This document shows positions 9,301 to 18,944 of a stretch of 64,000 nucleotides of DNA, piece after piece. A program made the position numbers and the translations under genes. Numbering within the stretch: position 1 is the first letter of the stretch; the number at the start of each line of letters is the position of its first letter. The notes beneath the pieces are model-generated. The model saw only the letters and a list, made by a program, of their open reading frames with translations, was not told the DNA's origin and did no database searches. This stretch comes from Waddliaceae bacterium (lineage in GTDB: Bacteria > Chlamydiota > Chlamydiia > Chlamydiales > GCA-2709385), in the NCBI GenBank assembly GCA_002709385.1, contig PAQS01000035.1:1-64000 (forward strand). The letters are read 5' to 3'.

Positions 9301-12300
9301 AAGCGAAGGAACAAGGCTTGCATGCTCTGTGGACTCATGAGAATAGGGTTTCCTAAGCGAATACTCGTCTCAAAAGTCTGATAAATATTTTCTAATTTGT
9401 GAGAGTCAAGAGGGGTAGCACGACTGAAAGAAAATGGCTTGATATGCCGGCCTGCTACTTCTCTTAAAATAGGGTGAAGAGTTTGTAATGACTGCTCTAG
9501 TAATGGACGAGTGGTTACTGCAAGTGATAAATGCTCACCATCTGCATTTAAAAGCAGAATAAGTGGTCCTAAAATCTTAGACTTCCCTGATCCCATGATC
9601 AATTCTAGAGCGACAAAAAGCTGCTCATCTACTCGCTTTCTGATCTCACCAATACCGAGAGTTTCTAAAGCATCTACCTGCCAAGAAAAGAGTTGTATAT
9701 TAGCAAAATACTCCAATATAAGAATTTGAGGCTTATGCGCTGGGTCATAAGCTCTTTTTGACCCAATCTCCTGCACAAGTTGTTGTGTAAGAAAGTCTAC
9801 AATAGCATGGTCTTCACGAGAATGAGCATCTCGAATTCCATTAATAATGCTGAGTATTCTTTCTTCTTTCTGAACTGCCGTAGCTATGTTTAAGTAATTT
9901 AAAACACCTTCATGCAGCTTTTTTAACTCAGTCACTGTGAGCGTTGGGTTTTTCTTTGCATAAGCTTCTAAATTATTCTGTGCAGCAAGAATAAATAAAT
10001 CACCCAGAGAGCTCGCTTGTGAATCTGTGGCAATTTGATCAAGCTCTAAGACAATATTTTCTCTACGTTTTTTCGGCTTTTTGTTTGCTAAAGAAAGAAG
10101 ATCTTTTTCTTGTGTTGCTAAGTCGTTTTTCATTTGAGCCAGATGAGCTTCTCTGCTTAATCCTAAGCCTAAAATCACAGAAAGATCTTTGATGGCAAAC
10201 TGTTCAGGTCTTGGTAGATCTACATAAGCATCACAAGCAGCCATGTGATCATCTAAATTACGCTCAATAGAACGGCTTTCATCACTACTTTCTAAAAGCC
10301 CCTCTAAACGATTCATGATTTGATTTTTCATGCGAACGCAAGCTTGATTTCTCTGAAAAACAACTTCTTCATCTTCAGGAATAACATCAAAAAAATCAGA
10401 AATTGCAGGCATCTCTTCTCCAGAAGGACTTATAACAAGATCACCGCCTGCTGAAAGATTTCTGAGCTCAGGAAACTCTTTTTCTTCAATAGGAGCAATA
10501 TCGAATAGCTTTGGATATTGTTTTGCAAATTGTTTTTCTTGCTTATCGAAAAACCTTTTATTCTGATCAACATAACGATAAGGTAAAGGCTCTTCTTTAC
10601 TATTTCTTACGATTATTTCTATAAGTTCTTCCTTTGCATAATAGTCAGTATAATAAGAGGAACGGTATTTATCTATTAACTTATCTAAAACTTCAGTATC
10701 AGGAAATCTTTCTGGGTAACGTCCGACATTAGCTAAAAATTTACGAGTACAATATTCACTAGATTTATTTAAAAAAGAATTTGCTGATGATGCTTCTAAA
10801 AAAGACAAGGCATTCTTTCTTTCTATTTCACTTCCATTTTTCAATACGTCATAAAAAGACTTACCGTTTTTTATTACACAATAATTATCACGATACTCTT
10901 TGCAGCTTAAATATCCTTCCTCTTGTTCATCCCAAGAATATATTACTTTTTTTACAAATTCCGTATCAAAAAAACTATTAGCTTTTTCTACACTGTAATG
11001 CTTGTATAAATGAGACGGTTGAATATTAAAAGAAATTTCCTTTCTTTGTATTTGAGATAACCTTTGTAATATCCTACCTTCAGTTATTTCATTAGTATTA
11101 TAAGAAAACCAAGAGAGTATAAAACCTTCTTCTTCTTCTTTAAGTGAACAATTTCCCAAATACTCTAAATGCTTCAAATAATCTTCAATAATTTCATTTA
11201 CATCTAACGGATTATCTTCGCCCTCTTCTTTTACTTTCTCTCCCCACGAAGCAAATATATTATGATCGTATTTATTTCGAACAAGAGTATACAAAGCTAG
11301 TACACGCGCTGCATTTGCTTTAGGGTGGTTATCTTTTTGATGTTGAATAATGGTGAGTAATATTTCTTGAACTTCAGATTCAAAAACAGTACTGGAAAAG
11401 AATTCTTCTCTCAAGATCTGTATAGCTTCTGCATATTTTTCATGATCAATTAGAATAAAAGCTAAATAAGCATTAGATTTTAAATTTAACCCTCTAAGAG
11501 TGCCATCAGATAACACATTGTAAGTATAGTAGGCTCCAGCCTCTTGTACTTTTTTAATTTTTTTATTGTAATGTCTTGCAGAAACTGTGCCTGAAGGTTC
11601 TTTTGCGTATAAATTTGAAGCCATATAAGGTGAAATTAAAACCCGTTTTTCACCTTTTTTATTTTCTAGACTAAGAAAACTTGTAAAAGAAGGAAACTGA
11701 AGGAGTTTTTGATTATGATCAATGAGAAGACGCCAACCAGGCATTTGCACACAGTCAAACCTTAAAGAACCTGAGCTCGAATTTCTCTCAAATCTCAAAT
11801 CTCCATCCGCAAAACCAAGAAAACTCAATGCGCTTGGAAATGATGTGTCTACTTTGTCAAGAGAGCTATTAATCGCTTCATACCAAAACTGTACCCTTGT
11901 ATCACCAGCAAAATGAATAAAATAGTCATATACAGGATTATTTCTGGAAAAATTAGCAAAATAACTTTTTTCATTTTTTTCTAGCGATAACCCTATTAAA
12001 GTTTTCTCCTCTGCTTTCTGATCTTTCTTATAATAGATATCTGTAATATGCCTAGTAAGGTCTTTTTCTGTTACTCGAATAGATTGCTCACTTCTCCATA
12101 AAAAGATGTCTCTATGAGAAAAATAAGGCGGTAACTCTTTTTTAAGAAAAGAGTCTTCTTCAAGATAAACAAACCACTCTCCAGGTTCAAACTCAGCGAA
12201 TATTTTTCCTTTTGAGCCTATTTGATAAATAATGTCTCCAGGACCTTTAAAGCGATAAAGATCTTCATCTCCTAAAGAAGGAAGTTTTTTGATATCGCTG

Positions 12301-15300
12301 ATCTTCTGCTTAGAAAATAAATTAGAATAGTTTTCACTCTTTGTAATGGAGCGAGGCAACACATCAGAAAACAAAGATTTGACAATAAGATTTGTTGTAT
12401 TCAATACAAATTGCTCACTACGGTCACAAACCTCTTCATTTTGAATACTCCACTGAGCTAATTCTCTATTTGGATCAAGTAGTTTGCTTGTTTGACAAAG
12501 CAACTCTTTTCCTAAGTCCCCATGCAATGTTTCTAATAAACCCGCCAAATGTTTTTGCTCAGAGATAAGTAGATCTGTCGATAATCTACTTGTAAACTCA
12601 GATTGGATACTACCATGTCGCTCAATCAAGCTACGTGAACTTAGAAATAAAACTTGTTCATCAAAGCTTAAAGTATCTTTTGATTTCAATGACGCTATTG
12701 CAATCATTGCAGCGCCCACTCTTTGATCAAAAGTATTTTCAACATTTAACATTATTGATTTTGCTTCTGAAAGAACGATTCTTTCGTCACTCTCTTGAAG
12801 ATAAGGCTGGATCTGACGAAGCATATCGAGAAAGACCAAAGCAGAGTCTATTTCTTCTAATAAGAAACATTGTCGAAATGCTTTAAGAAATAGTTGTAAG
12901 ACAAGTTTTTGAGTTTTTTGACCTGATTGAGGGTCTTCTAAAGCTTCAAAAATTAAGCCTTCATGAAATAAAAAAACATTAAAGAGATATTGTATCTCTT
13001 TATCCTTAAGAAGATGTGTACGAGAAGAAAAGTATGCTAAGGTCCTTTCCACCTGCTCACTAGGAGATTCCAATAAACTTAGAATCTCTCTTGCTTCATG
13101 TTCATACCTAATAGAAATCACAGTTTCTGGTGCTTGATATTTTATATATGATAAATACCATGAAAACCCAGAAGACCCTTCAATATCATTCTGAAGGTAA
13201 TATTCTTGTTTTCTAAATTCATTGGAATCTTCTGAAATATACTCTGCATAAATTTCCAAAATTTTTGTAACAAGAGGATTGTAGATTTTTTTCATTCCTG
13301 AAACAACAAAATCCGCATTTATTTCACTATTCTTAAGACCCTTAATTGCAAAAAAATCATCACTACATTCGTATAGGTCTTCATCTAGAGAGTCTGTAAG
13401 TGAATTAGGTTTTCTCAATAGTTTGGAAATAATTGCTTCTTGATTTAATAGAACTTTTCGAGGGTCATCAGCTTTGAGATTTTTATAAATTTTCCCAATC
13501 ATTTTTCCATCAGGTACTTTATTGCCACTTCGTAGAACTTCCTCATGTAAGAAAACTTGAATCCCTCTATTAACACCTCCTATTGAATTGATAATAATAG
13601 GGATTTCACTGTCATAGTAATCATTAAAAATTCCTTTAATATTCCCCATTCTTTCTACTAGTCTTTTTTTAGGAAAACAACTGTGTAAATTCTCCTGAAT
13701 TCTTCTCATAGAAACCTTGCTTTTCTGCAACTGTTTAAATTTTATGAATTCTTTTTCTATTTCAGGAGAGCCTGTCCATGCATGTATAATGTCATTTTGA
13801 ATATATGGAATCCATACGCTTGAACAAGGATGAGTCCACTTATTTAACTCACTGAGTATAGAGGCACCTTTATTTTTATTTTCTGGAGAAATATAAAAAC
13901 TTTTATAACTTTCTACTAAATCTCCTTTTATAAGAGAAATTTGGAAAGCATCATTGAGTAATAAGTGAACAATAGCGTCCATTTTCATAAACGGAAACAA
14001 TTGTTCTATTGAAAAAGGCTGGTTTTCATCTAAAGACTTTGTTGCAGCTAATGCTATATTCTGTAACTTTATTGCTATACTGGTTTTTTCATTTTGACTT
14101 AAGTTTTTCCATAGATTTTCATCTATTTCAGAATAAGAGCTTGAATCTGAGTAACGGAATATTTTTTTTATCAAGAGATCAAATAGGTAAATAGGCTCGT
14201 AGTATTTACCCTCCTGCAAAACTTGAAGCCACTTATCTAAATCTTTAGATAGATTTTGACTCGTAGCTTCCCATCTACTAAGTTCCTTACTTAAAAGTTC
14301 TTTTGGAAGAATTTGATTAAAAGTACTGCCTTCTTCTGAAGAAGATACTAAACTCAGTGAATCCAGTTCTTTTTCTGTTTCTTCCATTAATTTAGTAGAA
14401 AAACTTTCTTCTAGATTCTGCGGTAATAAAATATGTCCATGATCACTTCCTTCCTGAGAAAAAGAAGTTTTATAGTGAGACATTTGAGATTGAACTGATT
14501 GGATTCGTGGTCGCAATTCTGATAAAACCCAATTTAATTCCTCTTCACTTATGGCTCCTCTTTTTAATAACTCTTTTGATTTTTCAGCAAGAACCTCTGC
14601 ACCATGAAGAAAGCGGGTATGCTCTCTATTTTTTGAGGGATAAGGTATTTGAGAAACTGTTTTGTCGTAATAATTGAGAAGGCTCCAAAGTTGAAATTCT
14701 AAAATACCTTGATAAAAGGTATCGTGCGGAACGTGATGAAAAAATGCGGCATACAAAGAGACCATCGCACAAGTTCCACTATGCTGAGGAAGTAATAAAT
14801 CATCTTTTGTCTCAGAGGAAACAGACCATTCTCCTTTAAGCATTGGAACTAATACTCGATAAATATCATTTTCATTCCAAGCCTGCTTATGAGAAAGTAA
14901 ATTTAAAGGCTGCACTTTAAGCATAGAGAGATATAAGCCCAGCCAATTATCATCCATCAGATTTTCGAGCTTAATATTTGTACGCTTGGTAAGAGGGCTT
15001 CCTTTGATTTCACCATGTACGTTAGCTAGAATACCTGCATTCATCATTCCAGCTCCTAAATTATAAAGAAGAAATGAATAGCTCCCATTTTGCTCTTTAC
15101 GAACTTCATAAAGAATGGCATGCCCAACAGGGACGTTGCTCCACCCTCCATATAAAAAGAGTCCATCTCCTCTTTCGAGATTTTGAAGATTACTAAGGTA
15201 GCTCCTAACATCTTCAGGCTGTTTGAAATCTGATGAATAAGCTAATAAACGACGTAATTTCAATTCAAATTTTGCATAATCAGGATTAGCAACAGATTTC

Positions 15301-15914
15301 GTTTTTACAAAATCATAAAGTAGACGGAGAGTTGTTTTTAAATGACTCCCCTCCCATTCACTACCTTTAGAAAATGAATCCCCAATCACATGGGAAATCA
15401 ATCTATCATCAATTTTCACTTTTTCTGAAAACTTTGGTGAATCTTCCAAATTAGGATGGTAGGTTTTGATGAAGAAATCCCAACCGTAAGGGGGCTTAGC
15501 TGGAGCTTCTGTTTTTAAACCACATCTGCCATCAACACAGTCAGGATTCAATTTTTCTTCACTATCAATATCTTTATCCCCGAATAAATCTGTGTAATTT
15601 TCAGAGAAAAAATGAGCCTGTACTTCATTAATTAAATCACTCGGCCCAGGAAGGTTTAAAGACAGATCGTACTCTTTGCTAGTAAGACTTAGGTCCTCGT
15701 TTTCATCGTTCTTACTTAGCGAAGAGTTCGAAAGAAGTTTGCCCAAAATAGAGGTGCCGACCGCAATAGCAAGAACCGTTGTAGCTGCTGTAATTGTAGA
15801 ACTCCAACGTCCCCACAACCCCGGTTTTTTCTCTGTTTGAGAAGGAACTACTTTTTGAGAATCTACTTTTTGAGAATGACCATTATTGACACTTAAATTC
15901 TCTAAATCACGCAT
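6354..15914 (-). CDS. Giant protein (3186 aa), DUF3638/helicase-like with possible cysteine-peptidase region
   Basis: The start ATG is at 15912-15914, with AAAGG about 8 nt upstream. Residues about 38-62 (ITAATTVLAIAVGTSILGKLL) form one membrane anchor. Residues 250-400 hold a GHAILYEV segment (His265), YNLGAG and HSGTCAMVSL (Cys382), which could be a cysteine-hydrolase centre, although the His-before-Cys order is not papain-like. Near residue 2108 is a Walker A loop, IMGSGKSK, followed by SLAVTTRPLL. Near 2245 is a DEIH box. Near 2730 is QAAWRLRGLDKKQKV, resembling SF2 motif VI. This set matches my recollection of the eukaryotic DUF3638/DUF3645 family. Residues about 2905-2936 are an alternating Glu-rich linker. 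A paralogue lies at 25140-36314. Activity is inferred only. Confidence 0.8.
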   Translation of the reverse strand: MRDLENLSVNNGHSQKVDSQKVVPSQTEKKPGLWGRWSSTITAATTVLAIAVGTSILGKLLSNSSLSKNDENEDLSLTSKEYDLSLNLPGPSDLINEVQAHFFSENYTDLFGDKDIDSEEKLNPDCVDGRCGLKTEAPAKPPYGWDFFIKTYHPNLEDSPKFSEKVKIDDRLISHVIGDSFSKGSEWEGSHLKTTLRLLYDFVKTKSVANPDYAKFELKLRRLLAYSSDFKQPEDVRSYLSNLQNLERGDGLFLYGGWSNVPVGHAILYEVRKEQNGSYSFLLYNLGAGMMNAGILANVHGEIKGSPLTKRTNIKLENLMDDNWLGLYLSMLKVQPLNLLSHKQAWNENDIYRVLVPMLKGEWSVSSETKDDLLLPQHSGTCAMVSLYAAFFHHVPHDTFYQGILEFQLWSLLNYYDKTVSQIPYPSKNREHTRFLHGAEVLAEKSKELLKRGAISEEELNWVLSELRPRIQSVQSQMSHYKTSFSQEGSDHGHILLPQNLEESFSTKLMEETEKELDSLSLVSSSEEGSTFNQILPKELLSKELSRWEATSQNLSKDLDKWLQVLQEGKYYEPIYLFDLLIKKIFRYSDSSSYSEIDENLWKNLSQNEKTSIAIKLQNIALAATKSLDENQPFSIEQLFPFMKMDAIVHLLLNDAFQISLIKGDLVESYKSFYISPENKNKGASILSELNKWTHPCSSVWIPYIQNDIIHAWTGSPEIEKEFIKFKQLQKSKVSMRRIQENLHSCFPKKRLVERMGNIKGIFNDYYDSEIPIIINSIGGVNRGIQVFLHEEVLRSGNKVPDGKMIGKIYKNLKADDPRKVLLNQEAIISKLLRKPNSLTDSLDEDLYECSDDFFAIKGLKNSEINADFVVSGMKKIYNPLVTKILEIYAEYISEDSNEFRKQEYYLQNDIEGSSGFSWYLSYIKYQAPETVISIRYEHEAREILSLLESPSEQVERTLAYFSSRTHLLKDKEIQYLFNVFLFHEGLIFEALEDPQSGQKTQKLVLQLFLKAFRQCFLLEEIDSALVFLDMLRQIQPYLQESDERIVLSEAKSIMLNVENTFDQRVGAAMIAIASLKSKDTLSFDEQVLFLSSRSLIERHGSIQSEFTSRLSTDLLISEQKHLAGLLETLHGDLGKELLCQTSKLLDPNRELAQWSIQNEEVCDRSEQFVLNTTNLIVKSLFSDVLPRSITKSENYSNLFSKQKISDIKKLPSLGDEDLYRFKGPGDIIYQIGSKGKIFAEFEPGEWFVYLEEDSFLKKELPPYFSHRDIFLWRSEQSIRVTEKDLTRHITDIYYKKDQKAEEKTLIGLSLEKNEKSYFANFSRNNPVYDYFIHFAGDTRVQFWYEAINSSLDKVDTSFPSALSFLGFADGDLRFERNSSSGSLRFDCVQMPGWRLLIDHNQKLLQFPSFTSFLSLENKKGEKRVLISPYMASNLYAKEPSGTVSARHYNKKIKKVQEAGAYYTYNVLSDGTLRGLNLKSNAYLAFILIDHEKYAEAIQILREEFFSSTVFESEVQEILLTIIQHQKDNHPKANAARVLALYTLVRNKYDHNIFASWGEKVKEEGEDNPLDVNEIIEDYLKHLEYLGNCSLKEEEEGFILSWFSYNTNEITEGRILQRLSQIQRKEISFNIQPSHLYKHYSVEKANSFFDTEFVKKVIYSWDEQEEGYLSCKEYRDNYCVIKNGKSFYDVLKNGSEIERKNALSFLEASSANSFLNKSSEYCTRKFLANVGRYPERFPDTEVLDKLIDKYRSSYYTDYYAKEELIEIIVRNSKEEPLPYRYVDQNKRFFDKQEKQFAKQYPKLFDIAPIEEKEFPELRNLSAGGDLVISPSGEEMPAISDFFDVIPEDEEVVFQRNQACVRMKNQIMNRLEGLLESSDESRSIERNLDDHMAACDAYVDLPRPEQFAIKDLSVILGLGLSREAHLAQMKNDLATQEKDLLSLANKKPKKRRENIVLELDQIATDSQASSLGDLFILAAQNNLEAYAKKNPTLTVTELKKLHEGVLNYLNIATAVQKEERILSIINGIRDAHSREDHAIVDFLTQQLVQEIGSKRAYDPAHKPQILILEYFANIQLFSWQVDALETLGIGEIRKRVDEQLFVALELIMGSGKSKILGPLILLLNADGEHLSLAVTTRPLLEQSLQTLHPILREVAGRHIKPFSFSRATPLDSHKLENIYQTFETSIRLGNPILMSPQSMQALFLRLFELAFEYDHADKPLEEVKVNIEGLQKILRLLKEKADLHIDEIHMVQDILTEMNFSLGDKVGLEKNRIRLSLDLFKIIVLDEEVKDKLSHPIIKDGRGPIFTQEHYENVISPLLSEKILDHMCTLSKERAEGYSPNILQFFKNLSSKEKQYLLEFLLWDSKYLEAQKFYESIEDQSVKHFLSLARGQVKQLIPGTLKKKLNWKYGFNLSAESKVDDLAHPYEAEGKPRKNADFGKAWSIVDHTIAAYLQEGLRYEQVQPVIAFLREQAIKELKLDVEEHHAIRAYHYFCGVDVEAGEVATVNLFDRGAENYLLKRCNENPENLLHFIEHYVMNQVKIFPYLLDADGMVLNMMTRRTQGGTGTLGNIHAYAPGMKPMPQSWAMGKTLSLLEEKSGAKAYNIVANSPNELIEQVRGLDPDLKDVNVFTDVGANLSGLSSEHRARILLRKLSDMKGVVFIRDGRIVVLERSSQEIRPLEHSQLKPHELATIYGQAECTGTDIPQAASAHAVLLISHQNSLVEIAQAAWRLRGLDKKQKVSIVLADKIVKVIRKTLNLSEEAPVDFYDFLSFILFQDGVKFGEVCYSAQIKKMIAILKNEAYQNMLEFNFDDFMEAYRATFSLFFKSQQDDPDADYGFLEGKVTGEEGMQGAQNAIIAEHLPSFKNSVFSSHVDIKELEKQIKEAIDTTVLPNKVSKAMNMGSMDTVVEVDTEQEVEQENEIETEIELEIDFELENRLKNRLYKSLEAFIPWQVQHTNPEPWKSGRDELISFSHADSFCPTTKVPEGKGSFLGPALIGADLLFCKDEKLKEYVGVFDPALRFSYNHIHSVTSDPYGYEMVPFKHPLKFSCELLIEHIKETNTIQIAVLDQGDTTHWRALCKNDSKACTARYIYLDGLGIEARGEGISNEELLNHPEFIRLKVQWDFWRGKTFYNKVEREVLEDWVRSVGVDKMRSLFEGHIRQTSHSIYQRYPNSYLYKLLNGKIS

Positions 15915-16092
15915 CTTATAAACCTTTTCTATTTTATATTTAACCGTTTAAAGTTAAAACAAACACATAAAGGTTTATTAAATTCTAAAATAATATTCTT
16001 AGTGTTTTTACAACAACAAGCAGTAAGAGTTACAAAAAAAAAACCATACTGAACTATATTTATTTCCTTAACAAACAACTTCTACTTTTGTC

Positions 16093-16899
16093 ATGACCTC
16101 TACTTTAAAGATCTCGTTAACATCAGATCAAAAACAACAAAAAACATTTACACCTGTTACATCAGCAAAACAGTACATGAAGTATCTTCAATCACTAGAA
16201 GAAGAAGCTCCAACATATACGATCCCGGAAACAGTACTTGTCACTTTCGGAGCTTCTGCCATGGAACGGTTTCTTGCTCGACACGAGGCAAAAACCACGA
16301 AAATCATACGCCGCTTGCATATCATTGATGATGGAAAGCTAGGAATTATCGGTGATTTTGGAATCGGTGCTCCGGCTATGATTCATCGATTAGAAGAATT
16401 GATTGCTCTCGGAGTAAAGCGCTTCATCCTGGTTGGTTTGGCAGGCAGCTTGTCTTATGAGCTAAAAATTGGCGATTATGCGATCTGTACCGAAGCTCTC
16501 AGTGAAGACGGTGTTGGCCATCTCTATATGCCGGAAGGTGAAACAGTTTCACTAGCCACTCCATCTTTAGTTCAAGACTGGTCTCAATACATTGAGAAAA
16601 AGCACCCTCAACACCCTAAATTTCATCACGTAAAAACCTGGTCGTTTCCCGTCATTTTTCGAGAAAGCCAAGAAGACATTGCAAGAGTGAAAGCAGAAGG
16701 CTGCCGTACTGTAGAAATGGAGGTTGCTGCTTTGTATGCCATTGCCAAAGAAAAGAATATTGATGCTCTTGCTATTTTTTTAATTAGCGATTCTTTGGCA
16801 GATAATGTTTGGGATCCAAAACTCAAGAATCTTTCTACAAAAGAACAGCTAACCCAACTTACTGAGCTTGCGATGTACTTTGTGAGAGAACGAATGTAA
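16093..16899 (+). CDS. Nucleoside phosphorylase (PNP/UDP family)
   Basis: The 268-residue product shows the family's phosphate- and base-binding pattern: GIGDFGIGAPAM-type loop (IGDFGIGAPAMIHRLEEL), the strand-turn FILVGLAGSL, a DYAICTEAL segment, and the signature VEMEVAALYAIA in which the Glu-Met-Glu binds ribose. It should cleave a purine or pyrimidine nucleoside with phosphate, a nucleotide salvage step. Substrate choice cannot be read from sequence; the VEMEVAALYA motif fits uridine- or purine-type enzymes. No clear Shine-Dalgarno precedes the ATG. It is divergent from the giant gene across an AT-rich 178-bp spacer and ends at a strong hairpin. Confidence 0.85.
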   Translation: MTSTLKISLTSDQKQQKTFTPVTSAKQYMKYLQSLEEEAPTYTIPETVLVTFGASAMERFLARHEAKTTKIIRRLHIIDDGKLGIIGDFGIGAPAMIHRLEELIALGVKRFILVGLAGSLSYELKIGDYAICTEALSEDGVGHLYMPEGETVSLATPSLVQDWSQYIEKKHPQHPKFHHVKTWSFPVIFRESQEDIARVKAEGCRTVEMEVAALYAIAKEKNIDALAIFLISDSLADNVWDPKLKNLSTKEQLTQLTELAMYFVRERM

Positions 16900-16912
16900 G
16901 GTTGGATCAAAC

Positions 16913-16950
16913 AATGGCTACCTAATCTGATACGAGATTAGGTAGCCATT
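16913..16950. terminator. Strong bidirectional terminator hairpin
   Basis: A perfect 16-bp stem (aatggctacctaatct with agattaggtagccatt) encloses a 6-nt loop. It sits 13 bp after the phosphorylase stop and 7 bp from the stop of the convergent SEC-C gene. AT-rich sequence (attctatttt) follows on the plus strand. Confidence 0.8.
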
Positions 16951-16957
16951 GAAAATT

Positions 16958-17188
16958 CTATTTTGACTCTTCTTCAGAGCTTTTTTCTTCTTTCTCTTTT
17001 ACTTCTTCATCATCTACAGCGCGTAAAGTCACAGGTTTGATAAATTGCTGGCCAATTGCAGCCTGATCTCGAATAACTTTGGCAGAAATTCTTTTTAACG
17101 GAGATTCTTTCTCTTTTGCTAGGCAACATTTCTTATATTTTTTTCCTGATCCACAAGGACACGGATCATTTCGGCTTGCTTTCGTCAT
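16958..17188 (-). CDS. Small SEC-C zinc-motif protein
   Basis: The product is 76 residues. It starts at ATG 17186-17188, with AAGGG about 10 nt upstream; a GTG directly before it is in frame. Residues 6-22 are the SEC-C motif [17 protein letters not shown], whose three Cys plus Cys/His bind zinc. The remainder is a basic helix then an acidic Glu/Lys/Ser tail. The motif is known at the end of SecA, where it contacts SecB, and in many small proteins of unknown role. Here it stands alone, so nucleic-acid or chaperone binding is only a guess. Confidence 0.85.
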   Translation of the reverse strand: MTKASRNDPCPCGSGKKYKKCCLAKEKESPLKRISAKVIRDQAAIGQQFIKPVTLRAVDDEEVKEKEEKSSEEESK

Positions 17189-17280
17189 CACACATCTACC
17201 CTTAAGTTATAATGAATCTTATACTTGACATTCAAGAACTTACAAGAATAAACTATTCGGTAATTTCTAGCAGGTGAATC

Positions 17281-18027
17281 ATGAATAGTTTGATCCCGAA
17301 AGTTGATCCTAAGAAGTCTCAACTCGGTCGTCGCCTTGAAAGTCTTGTCCGTAAAGCTTTATATGACTTTCATTTGGCTAAAGATTGTAAACGTATGGCT
17401 GTTGCTCTGAGTGGAGGCAAAGACAGTCTGACTTTGCTTTATCTTCTTCATGCTATTTCCGGTTATGGTTTCCCCCCTTTTGAGCTTGTTGCTATTCACG
17501 TATCGGGAGAGTTCAGTTGTGGCGCAGGTATTCAACCTGAATATTTAAGTGGCATTTGTGAGAGCCTGGGTGTTCCTCTTGTATTTCGGGAATCAACGCA
17601 AACGCTCGATACTTTAGAGTGTTATAGCTGTTCTCGAGAGCGACGAAAATTACTCTTTGATGCTGCAAAAGAGCACGGTTGTGATCGTATTGCTTTTGGG
17701 CATCATCGCGATGATAACGCACAGACTCTTTTGCTTAATCTGCTTCACAAAGCTGAATTTGCTGGCAACCTCCCTATGGTTCATATGCAAAACTACGAAA
17801 TGACCATTACTAGACCACTTATTTATTGTAGCGAGTCTGATATTCGTACCTTTTCTAAGGCAAATGGCTTTGCTAGAATTTTGTGTCGTTGTCCTGTTGG
17901 ACAAAACTCCAAACGAAAGCAAGTGGACCAGTTGATGGACGAAATGGAAGAGTTTTTTCCTAACGTGCGTACAAACCTTGCCCAAGCTTCCCTTCAATAC
18001 GGCTCAGAAAAAGCAAACCGCCCCTAG
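17281..18027 (+). CDS. ttcA: TtcA-family tRNA 2-thiocytidine synthetase-like PP-loop ATPase
   Basis: The 248-residue product contains the PP-loop SGGKDSLTLL near residue 43, a CYSCSRERRKLLF motif near 112 with the CxxC pair, a FGHHRDDNAQT motif near 139 and CRCPVGQNSKR near 200. These are the hallmarks of TtcA, which adenylates and thiolates C32 of some tRNAs using an Fe-S cluster held by cysteines. It is slightly shorter than the E. coli enzyme. An AGGTG ribosome-binding site precedes the ATG by 5 nt. The next gene begins 59 bp downstream and may be co-transcribed. Confidence 0.85.
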   Translation: MNSLIPKVDPKKSQLGRRLESLVRKALYDFHLAKDCKRMAVALSGGKDSLTLLYLLHAISGYGFPPFELVAIHVSGEFSCGAGIQPEYLSGICESLGVPLVFRESTQTLDTLECYSCSRERRKLLFDAAKEHGCDRIAFGHHRDDNAQTLLLNLLHKAEFAGNLPMVHMQNYEMTITRPLIYCSESDIRTFSKANGFARILCRCPVGQNSKRKQVDQLMDEMEEFFPNVRTNLAQASLQYGSEKANRP

Positions 18028-18086
18028 GGATAAAATCCTGAAATCCTCTACAATAAGCTCCAACATAGATTATCTCAGGTTATTCC

Positions 18087-18944
18087 ATGGAAGAGCAGAA
18101 AGACGGTAGCGCACACGAAGATCACATCATCATTCAGGGAGTGAATATTGCTCTTGGTTTTCCTGATGTCTTTGATTTTCATTGGGTGGGACAAGAAGAT
18201 GTCATGCATCAGCTTCTTGCTGCTTGGTATGTTGTAGATGATAAAGACATCCCCTTAAACCCTCGTCTTATTGGAAAACCTGGTGTAGGAAAAACGACTC
18301 TTGCCTATGCAGCAGCTAAAGAACTGGGTAAAGACGTATATATTTATCAATGTACTATGGATACACGTCCAGAAGACCTTTTGATTACTCCTGTTGTAGA
18401 TAAATCTGGTGGTATTCGTTACGTGGCTTCTGCCTTGGTTACTGCAATGATTCGTGGTGGAGTTGCGATTCTTGATGAAGCAAATCGCATGAGTGAGAAG
18501 TCTTGGGCTTCTTTAGCTCCCCTTTTAGATACTCGTCGCTATATCGAGTCGATTGTGGCAGGTCTCAAGGTCCCTGCCCACCCTGAATTCCGTATTTGTG
18601 TGACCATGAATGACGACGCCTCCACTTTTGAAATTCCCGAGTACATTCACAGTCGTTTACAGCCACAAATCTACCTTGATTTCCCTGAGGCTGAAGAAGA
18701 GAAACGTATTCTTCAAGAGAACCTCCCTTTTATTGATCAGCATATTGTGGACTACATTGTCGACTTCTTGCAAAGAGCGCATATGAGCGACGAAAATTAC
18801 ACAATTCGAGATGGCATTAACATTGCCCGATATGCTGCAAAACGTATAAAGAGCCTAAAAGCTCCTGAACAAAGTAGAGGCAATTTGTTGCGTCAAGCAA
18901 TTGTCATGACATTAGGACAAGAAGCTTTGGCTTATTTAGATTAA
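18087..18944 (+). CDS. MoxR-type AAA ATPase
   Basis: The 285-residue product is a single AAA domain: Walker A GKPGVGKTT near residue 64, an aromatic YQCTMDTRPEDLL segment, Walker B VAILDEANRM near 127, sensor 1 region ICVTMNDD near 170, and an arginine-finger-like SRLQPQ. MoxR ATPases act as chaperones for metal-cofactor or surface assemblies, usually with a VWA-domain partner. No VWA gene is visible; instead the stop codon overlaps the start of the next gene (TAATG), so the two products are likely made in fixed ratio. Confidence 0.85.
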   Translation: MEEQKDGSAHEDHIIIQGVNIALGFPDVFDFHWVGQEDVMHQLLAAWYVVDDKDIPLNPRLIGKPGVGKTTLAYAAAKELGKDVYIYQCTMDTRPEDLLITPVVDKSGGIRYVASALVTAMIRGGVAILDEANRMSEKSWASLAPLLDTRRYIESIVAGLKVPAHPEFRICVTMNDDASTFEIPEYIHSRLQPQIYLDFPEAEEEKRILQENLPFIDQHIVDYIVDFLQRAHMSDENYTIRDGINIARYAAKRIKSLKAPEQSRGNLLRQAIVMTLGQEALAYLD